The position numbers were made by a program, and so were the translations under genes. From Clostridiales bacterium UBA1701 (GTDB lineage: Bacteria; Bacillota; Clostridia; Oscillospirales; Oscillospiraceae), in NCBI GenBank assembly GCA_002320035.1, contig DCJL01000025.1, forward strand, positions 66,318-130,317: a DNA stretch of 64,000 nucleotides, read 5' to 3'. Each line of letters opens with the position of its first letter. Position 1 is the stretch's first letter. Under the pieces are notes generated by a model that made no database searches, was not told the origin of the DNA, and worked only from the letters and a program-made list of their open reading frames with translations. Below are positions 59,449 to 64,000 of this stretch, piece by piece.

Positions 59449-60186
59449 TTAATGTCCGGAGGGTTTCAGCGCCAGAAAGTCCTTTTCCTTTGTCAGATCT
59501 GCATGTGCCAAAGCTGCAAAAACAACCAGCAGCAGGACAACGGCGCCCCACAGTGCCCGGGCGCCCGCAAGGCGGCAGGCCAGAGAGGAAAGGGCTGCCC
59601 CGACGGAAAAGGAGAGAAGCATAAGCAGATGGGCCAGGAGCCTTCGCCTGTTTTCCGAATTTTCCCTGTGCCTGAGCCATTTCGTAAAGAAAACGCCCGT
59701 CTGCCGGATGTGATTGGTACAGAAGGTGGTTGACATGGGGATGTGCTCCGCCTGCCGGAACGTATTGAACTGCATGGAACAGATAAAGTTTATTGCAACC
59801 TGAGATATCTGAAAGGGCCAGTCGTCCGGCACAAGGCCCAGAAGAAACACGACGGCGGCCTCAATGCCTACAAGAACGGTATCCCAGCGGAGAAGCCGCC
59901 GCCGTTTAAGCCTGCCCGGCATCAGCTCAGAAACCACAGCGCCCATAAAATAGGCCCCGATCGGTATCAGGTAATACAGCCCTCTGCGCCATTGCCCCTG
60001 ACCAATGGCCATGCCCATGAGGACAAGGTTTGCTGTTTGCGCGTTGCAGAATACGCCGCCGCGAAGCGTAAAAGTAAAAGCGCCCAGGTATCCGCCCACG
60101 GCGATAAGAGCGGCGAAAACCCAGAGCCTTTCACATTCCAGCAATATGGTATCGTCAGCCTGAACATGGCGGGTATGCGCATCCAT
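59449..60186 (-). CDS. DUF1275 (YoaK-like) membrane protein
   Basis: 245 residues with six or seven hydrophobic segments. DUF1275 marks: GGYLGAFTFTLRGGVFCNAQTANLVLMG (about 31-58), SMQFNTFRQAEHIPMSTTFCTNHIRQ (about 138-163). Function unknown. AAGGGTG precedes ATG 60186 and a clear promoter lies upstream, so it is its own transcription unit. Confidence 0.9.
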   Translation of the reverse strand: MDAHTRHVQADDTILLECERLWVFAALIAVGGYLGAFTFTLRGGVFCNAQTANLVLMGMAIGQGQWRRGLYYLIPIGAYFMGAVVSELMPGRLKRRRLLRWDTVLVGIEAAVVFLLGLVPDDWPFQISQVAINFICSMQFNTFRQAEHIPMSTTFCTNHIRQTGVFFTKWLRHRENSENRRRLLAHLLMLLSFSVGAALSSLACRLAGARALWGAVVLLLVVFAALAHADLTKEKDFLALKPSGH

Positions 60187-60218
60187 TCAAAACACCCTTC
60201 TCAAAAACATTGCCTGTT

Positions 60219-60247
60219 ATTTTAGCAAAAAAAGCACCCAAAGGCAA
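60219..60247 (-). promoter_or_regulatory. Promoter of DUF1275 gene
   Basis: Minus strand TTGCCT (60247-60242), 17-base spacer, TAAAAT (60224-60219), 33 bases before the start. Confidence 0.7.
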
Positions 60248-60340
60248 TGAATATTTTAAGTTTTTAATATCATATCCTGTGAAAATATAGAACCGCGAAG
60301 CTATGGGCGCAGGGAGGGCAAATAAGAGGAAACGAAGGGA

Positions 60341-60380
60341 AAAAGCGCCCGAAAGCCTCTTTTCTGGCTTCCTGGCGCCT
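60341..60380 (-). terminator. Terminator of the two-component operon
   Basis: On the minus strand a two-part stem (GGCGCC and GGAAGCC arms against GGCTTTC and GGGCGC) overlaps the kinase stop and ends in TTTTT. Confidence 0.65.
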
Positions 60381-61591
60381 CAAAATAGAATTGGTAGAAG
60401 GACATTGAAATGGATCTGTCCGGCTCTGTATTCCGCCCAGATCCTGCCATGGTGCTGGATAATGATACTTTTCGCGATGGGCAGCCCGAGGCCATAGCCT
60501 CCGTCCCGGCTGCGCGCCTTGTCCAGGCGGTAAAATCGCTTGAAAATATCTTTAAGTTCCTGCTTTGAGAGCTCTGCGCAGGGGTTCGAGACGGAAAGAA
60601 TACAGTGCCCCCTGCCGTGGCGGCCCAGGGAGAGGGAAGCGCGGCTGGCGGGCGGAGAATATTTTCTGGCGTTGTCCAGAAGAATTTCCAGCGCCTGGCG
60701 CAGGGCCTGTTCCCGGCCATTGAGCCGGATGCCGGCCTCCACCTGGGCTTCAAGGCCCAGATCGCTCTCAAAGAACAGCGGTTCAAAGGGGAGCAGGCTG
60801 TCGGAGACAAGCTTGCTGAAATCCAGTTCCTTCGGGCTCTCAGTCTCCCTGCCGCTGTCCGCCCGGGCGAGCTCCAGAAGCCGTTCCACCAGTTCCCGCA
60901 TCTGCCGGGACATGATGAGAATACTTTCCGAAAAACGCCTGCGCTCCGGTTCGGGGTAATCCGGCTGCCGCAGGAGCTCTGCATTTGTCATAATTACTGC
61001 CAGCGGCGTTTTCAGCTCGTGAGACGCATCGGCAATAAACTGCCGCTGCTGGAGCCAGGCGCTCTCCACTGGCTTCACCGCCCAGCGGGCCAAAAGCAGG
61101 CTCACAAGGAGAAAGAGCGCCATGGCCGCGGCTCCGATGAGAGCGCAGTTGCTGTAAAGCCCCCGAAGCGTGGCCAGTTCTCCGGAGATATCTACGAATA
61201 CCAGGCATTGAAAGCTCAGGCGGCTGACGCGGAGATAACGCAGGTTGTACTCATGGATTACGCCGCTGTTTTCTGGTGAGCGGAAGGCCGCGCCTATGAG
61301 CTCCTTGAGAAAATCCTCGTCTGACAGATCAAAATAACCGCCGCCGGAGGCGATGATATCTCCCTGGGCATTTATTTGCAGCGTGAAATACGGCAGGCGG
61401 ATGCCCTGGCCAAATTCATCCAGCGCCCCTAACTGGAGCGGATCCGCCGCAAGGCGCTGCATGGTCTCCATGCTCTGCTTTTCAAGCTCCTGGCGTGTAA
61501 AATGGAACACCAGCGAAAAGATGACGCAAAGCATGACCGCCACGATTGCCATATTGATTATGACAAATTTGACCCGAAGCTTTTTCAGCAT
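60380..61591 (-). CDS. Sensor histidine kinase
   Basis: 403 residues: transmembrane helix at about 9-31, extracytoplasmic sensor (about 32-145), second helix at about 148-169, then HisKA with His191 in DASHELKTPLAVI and an HATPase domain (N box ILLDNARKYS, G box DGGYGLGLPIAKSI). The HAMP linker is very short. Overlaps the response regulator by 7 bases. Divergent htrA suggests an envelope or secretion stress sensor, comparable to CssS of Bacillus (inference). Confidence 0.95.
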   Translation of the reverse strand: MLKKLRVKFVIINMAIVAVMLCVIFSLVFHFTRQELEKQSMETMQRLAADPLQLGALDEFGQGIRLPYFTLQINAQGDIIASGGGYFDLSDEDFLKELIGAAFRSPENSGVIHEYNLRYLRVSRLSFQCLVFVDISGELATLRGLYSNCALIGAAAMALFLLVSLLLARWAVKPVESAWLQQRQFIADASHELKTPLAVIMTNAELLRQPDYPEPERRRFSESILIMSRQMRELVERLLELARADSGRETESPKELDFSKLVSDSLLPFEPLFFESDLGLEAQVEAGIRLNGREQALRQALEILLDNARKYSPPASRASLSLGRHGRGHCILSVSNPCAELSKQELKDIFKRFYRLDKARSRDGGYGLGLPIAKSIIIQHHGRIWAEYRAGQIHFNVLLPILF

Positions 61592-62262
61592 TCCTTTTCT
61601 ACCTCCAGATGATAGCCAAGCCTGCGCACGGCCTCGATGCGGATATTGGAGCCAATGCTCTGGAGCTTCTTTCGCAGAAAGCCTACATATACCTCCACGT
61701 GGTTTTCCACCGCGTTGGAATCATAGCCCCATACACGGGCAAGGATCACCTCCTTGGAAAGGTTACGCCCTCTCGACTGGAGCAAAAGGCGCATCACGTC
61801 AAATTCTCTGGCGGAGAGGCGCACGCTGTTTTCTCCACAGATGAGCATGCCCGAGTCCAGGTCCAGCGCGGTGTTGCCGTATGCAAGCTCATCCACCTGG
61901 TTCCCCTGACGGCGGAGCAGGGCGTTTATGCAGGCCAGCAGCTCCCGACTGTCAAAGGGCTTGGTGAGATAATAATCCGCCCCGGCGTTCAGGCCCTCAA
62001 TTCTGTCCTCAAGGGCGGATTTGGCCGTGAGCATCAGAATCGGCGTGGAACAGCGCTTGGCGCGTACCGTTCGGGCCACCTGATAACCGTCCATCTTCGG
62101 CATCATCACGTCCAGAATCAGCAGGTCGTACACGCCAAGCTCCGCGTATTCCTCACCGGTTTCCCCGTCGTAGGCGGTTTCCACCTCGAAGCCCTTGTTC
62201 TCCAGCAGGCTGCGGATCGAATCGGCCAGCAGCTTCTCGTCTTCAATTATAAGTATCTTCAA
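61585..62262 (-). CDS. OmpR/PhoB-family response regulator
   Basis: 225 residues. Receiver domain with acidic pocket EDE (7-9), phospho-acceptor Asp51, and Lys101; C-terminal winged helix with LSAREFDVMRLLLQSRGRNLSKEVILARVWG and RRLGYHLEV. GAAGGAGTGAG lies just before the ATG. Likely controls both its own operon and htrA through the boxes at 62310-62326 and 62523-62560. Confidence 0.96.
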   Translation of the reverse strand: MKILIIEDEKLLADSIRSLLENKGFEVETAYDGETGEEYAELGVYDLLILDVMMPKMDGYQVARTVRAKRCSTPILMLTAKSALEDRIEGLNAGADYYLTKPFDSRELLACINALLRRQGNQVDELAYGNTALDLDSGMLICGENSVRLSAREFDVMRLLLQSRGRNLSKEVILARVWGYDSNAVENHVEVYVGFLRKKLQSIGSNIRIEAVRRLGYHLEVEKEC

Positions 62263-62309
62263 AATATCTCACTCCTTCGGGATGTATGCCATTATAATAT
62301 TATTATTTC

Positions 62310-62326
62310 CTTAAATGAAGCTGAAA
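62310..62326 (-). promoter_or_regulatory. Response-regulator box at the regulator promoter
   Basis: Minus strand TTTCAGC-N4-TTTAAG core, 13 bases upstream of the TATAAT of the two-component operon. Identical over 17 bp to the htrA-side copy. Confidence 0.5.
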
Positions 62327-62522
62327 GAGGCGCAGTTAACAATTCTTTTACAGCTTTTTCTGCGGGACTTCAGTGGGCGGCCCTATGCTTAGGCCAGTGG
62401 GAGCGGCCTGCCGCCGCCCGGACGCCTGACCAAGCCGCCAGCTTCCGCCCAGGTGTGGCAGGAAAAAATAAATTACTTGAGCGCGGCACAGGGCGGGCCG
62501 CGCTCAAGACAATTTTGGCGTG

Positions 62523-62560
62523 TTTACAGTTTGTTAAAGCGATTTTCAGCTTCATTTAAG
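62523..62560 (+). promoter_or_regulatory. Array of four response-regulator half-sites upstream of htrA
   Basis: Heptamers TTTACAG (62523), GTTAAAG (62533), TTTTCAG (62543) and ATTTAAG (62554), starts 10, 10 and 11 bases apart, ending 10 bases before the TACAAT -10. This is the layout of PhoB/OmpR-type activator sites that replace a -35. Confidence 0.55.
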
Positions 62561-62606
62561 ATTCGTGCGCTACAATCAGGCCATAAAAGAGAAGGGAGCC
62601 AGAAAA

Positions 62607-63917
62607 ATGAACAAGGAATTTGAAGGCAATAGATATACTCAAACAGAAAACGATCATGCCGGCGCTGAGAATACCGGCGCCGGAAATATTCCCGATCAGG
62701 GAAAGAAAAAAAGCGCCGGAACCGGGAAAAAAGTAGTGGCGGTTGCCCTTGGCTGCTCTCTGTTGGGCGGTGCGATGGGCTTTGGCGGCGGGATTTTGGG
62801 CGCCCGGGCAGCAAGGGGAGCGGAGGGAACGACGACCATTTTGCAGGGCCAGCGGGACACCTCGCAGATACAGCTTGCCGCCATTGATACCAGCAGGCAG
62901 CTGAGCCCTGCGGAGGTCTATGCGGCCAATGTAAACTCGACTGTCGGCATCACAACCTCCGTTACCACAAACCTCTGGGGCTATCAGACGACGTCCGCGA
63001 TCTCAGGCTCCGGATTTATTCTGACGGAGGATGGCTATATTCTCACAAATTATCATGTGATCGAGGACTCTACCGCCATATCCGTGGCTCTTTATGACGG
63101 CACAAGCCACGAAGCCAAGATCATTGGCTATGATGAAAGCAATGACATCGCCGTACTTAAAATAGACGCAGAAGGACTGAGTCCTGTTGTTTTGGGAAAT
63201 TCGGCTGACTTGAATGTGGGGGAGAGCGTAGTGGCCATAGGAAACCCGCTGGGAGAACTTACTTTTTCCCTCACCTCCGGCACGGTCAGTGCCCTTGACC
63301 GGGAAATTACCATGAGCAACGGCGGCACCATGGATCTGATTCAGACCGACTGCGCCATCAACTCCGGTAATTCCGGCGGCGCGCTCTTCAATCTGTACGG
63401 CGAGGTGGTTGGTATAACCAACGCAAAATACTCCAGCAGCAGTTCCGGCGTCTCCGTGGACAACATCGGCTTTGCGATACCGATCGACAATGTGCGCGGC
63501 ATCATCGAGAGTATCATTGAAAACGGTTATGTGGTCAAACCCTATATCGGTGTTTCCGTCACCGATGTGAGTACCGAGACGCAGGGTTACGGGCTGCCTC
63601 AGGGCGCGGCAGTAAAGGCTGTTGATGGGGACAGCCCCGCCGAGAAAGCCGGGCTTCAAATAAATGATATCATCACCCAGGCCGGCGGCACACAGATTTC
63701 CGGCAGCAGCGACCTCGTCAGCCTTATCCGGGACTGTGAGGCAGGGGATGAACTGGAGCTGACGGTATACCGACAGGGCGAAAATATCCAGATAAAGCTT
63801 ACCGTGGGCGAGAAGATCCAGTCAGCCGCAGACAATACTTCGGATACCCGGACCCAACAGCAGACCCAGCAGTTCCCTGAGGGAATATTTCCCTGGGCTT
63901 TCGGCGGAATGCAGTGA
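62607..63917 (+). CDS. htrA: HtrA/DegP-type serine protease
   Basis: 436-residue membrane-anchored quality-control protease facing the outside. Cytosolic charged N-terminus, transmembrane segment at about 42-66, trypsin-like domain with His150 (LTNYHVIE), Asp180 (SNDIAVL) and Ser256 (NSGNSGGAL), one PDZ domain (about 320-410, GAAVKAVDGDSPAEKAGLQINDII) and a Gln-rich tail. AAGGGAG lies before ATG 62607. Divergent from a two-component system and preceded by its likely binding sites. Confidence 0.97.
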   Translation: MNKEFEGNRYTQTENDHAGAENTGAGNIPDQGKKKSAGTGKKVVAVALGCSLLGGAMGFGGGILGARAARGAEGTTTILQGQRDTSQIQLAAIDTSRQLSPAEVYAANVNSTVGITTSVTTNLWGYQTTSAISGSGFILTEDGYILTNYHVIEDSTAISVALYDGTSHEAKIIGYDESNDIAVLKIDAEGLSPVVLGNSADLNVGESVVAIGNPLGELTFSLTSGTVSALDREITMSNGGTMDLIQTDCAINSGNSGGALFNLYGEVVGITNAKYSSSSSGVSVDNIGFAIPIDNVRGIIESIIENGYVVKPYIGVSVTDVSTETQGYGLPQGAAVKAVDGDSPAEKAGLQINDIITQAGGTQISGSSDLVSLIRDCEAGDELELTVYRQGENIQIKLTVGEKIQSAADNTSDTRTQQQTQQFPEGIFPWAFGGMQ

Positions 63918-63940
63918 TTTTTGCGATAGGATAATGTAAA

Positions 63941-63965
63941 ACCAGCGGCTCAACGAGCCGCTGGT
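63941..63965 (+). terminator. Hairpin after htrA
   Basis: ACCAGCGGCTC (63941-63951) pairs with GAGCCGCTGGT (63955-63965). No T-run follows directly. Confidence 0.6.
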
Positions 63966-63975
63966 CCAGCTTGTC

Positions 63976-64000
63976 AAAAAAAGTCCGTGGCGGACTTTTT
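63976..64000. terminator. Terminator-like hairpin at window end
   Basis: AAAAAAAGTCCG and CGGACTTTTT around TGG. Bidirectional look; may be cut by the window edge. Similar to 43348-43372. Confidence 0.8.

Larger units (their letters stand above)
62263..62606. promoter_or_regulatory. Divergent control region between two-component system and htrA
   Basis: 344 bases without a gene. Minus-strand TATAAT at 62296-62291 for the regulator; TACAAT at 62571-62576 for htrA with no good -35. A 17-bp sequence at 62310-62326 recurs perfectly inverted at 62544-62560. Between them is a GC-rich, structured stretch with GGGCGGC/GCCGCCC pairing (about 62375-62430) and a 12-bp stem (62476-62487 with 62497-62508). 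Confidence 0.7.

Noticed and set aside
62310..62560. The 17-bp perfect inverted repeat as terminal repeats of a 251-bp MITE
   Set aside because: I see no target-site duplication at the outer edges, and one repeat is part of a four-heptamer array placed exactly before the htrA -10, which fits regulator sites better.
1..64000. CRISPR arrays, insertion sequences, prophage genes, rRNA
   Set aside because: No regularly spaced repeats, transposase, integrase or phage structural motifs, or rRNA signatures were seen; one tRNA only.

Overview
The window is a near-continuous stretch of housekeeping genes from a GC-rich (roughly 55-58% by eye), spore-forming, Gram-positive-type Firmicute of class Clostridia, probably a gut Oscillospiraceae/Ruminococcaceae-like anaerobe. 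The reasons are strong AGGAGG-type ribosome binding sites, Gram-positive gene orders (lepB-rbgA-rnhB-yraN, tig-clpP-clpX-lon-engB, scpA-scpB-DUF2953-gerW), an IspH-ribosomal S1 fusion known from Clostridia, GerW/YtfJ, SLH domains, RF1 and an acetate kinase. I see no mobile element, CRISPR array or rRNA.

Layout. 1-634: cut-off glycosyltransferase on the minus strand. 0.8-4.2 kb: lepB-rbgA-rnhB-yraN, a small minus-strand DUF1540 gene and a metallophosphoesterase. 4.2-10.6 kb: protein folding and proteolysis block tig-clpP-clpX-lon, then engB. 10.6-19.8 kb: site-2 protease, scpAB, DUF2953, gerW, a D,D-carboxypeptidase, rluB-type pseudouridine synthase, flavoprotein, cmk and the ispH-rpsA fusion. 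19.8-24.6 kb: GNAT, a lipase-like hydrolase, dut, ackA and tmcAL. 24.7-29.7 kb: complete branched-chain amino-acid ABC importer livJHMGF. 29.7-32 kb: an apparently self-regulated operon (DUF2975-like membrane protein, YozG-like HTH, unknown anchored protein) with two copies of a 23-bp operator. 32-43.3 kb: prfA, a threonylcarbamoyl-AMP synthase/dephospho-CoA kinase fusion, an M18 aminopeptidase, then tepA, uppP, ftsK, mrnC, rqcH and an AI-2E-type permease. 43.4-49.7 kb: minus-strand PAP2 and hypothetical genes, a cadherin-like/SLH secreted protein, and the moxR-DUF58-transglutaminase operon. 49.8-56.6 kb: uvrB-polA-rimI-tsaD-radC. 56.5-57.3 kb: AT-rich island with DnaA-box-like nonamers and tRNA-Thr(CGT). 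57.3-62.3 kb: thiN, a MATE pump, a DUF1275 protein and a two-component system, all on the minus strand. 62.6-63.9 kb: a divergent HtrA/DegP protease.

Functional links. Translation and protein quality control dominate: trigger factor, ClpXP, Lon, HtrA with its adjacent sensor kinase/regulator, RqcH, RF1, S1, RbgA, EngB, TmcAL and t6A synthesis (TsaC domain plus TsaD). The most interesting points are the TsaC-CoaE fusion, the internal ribosome binding site inside the IspH-S1 fusion, the doubled operator of the DUF2975/HTH operon, the regulator-box array between htrA and its two-component system, and the DnaA-like cluster in the AT-rich island. I did not recognise a wholly new defence or metabolic system. 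All functional calls are from reading translations and motifs; no database search was run.
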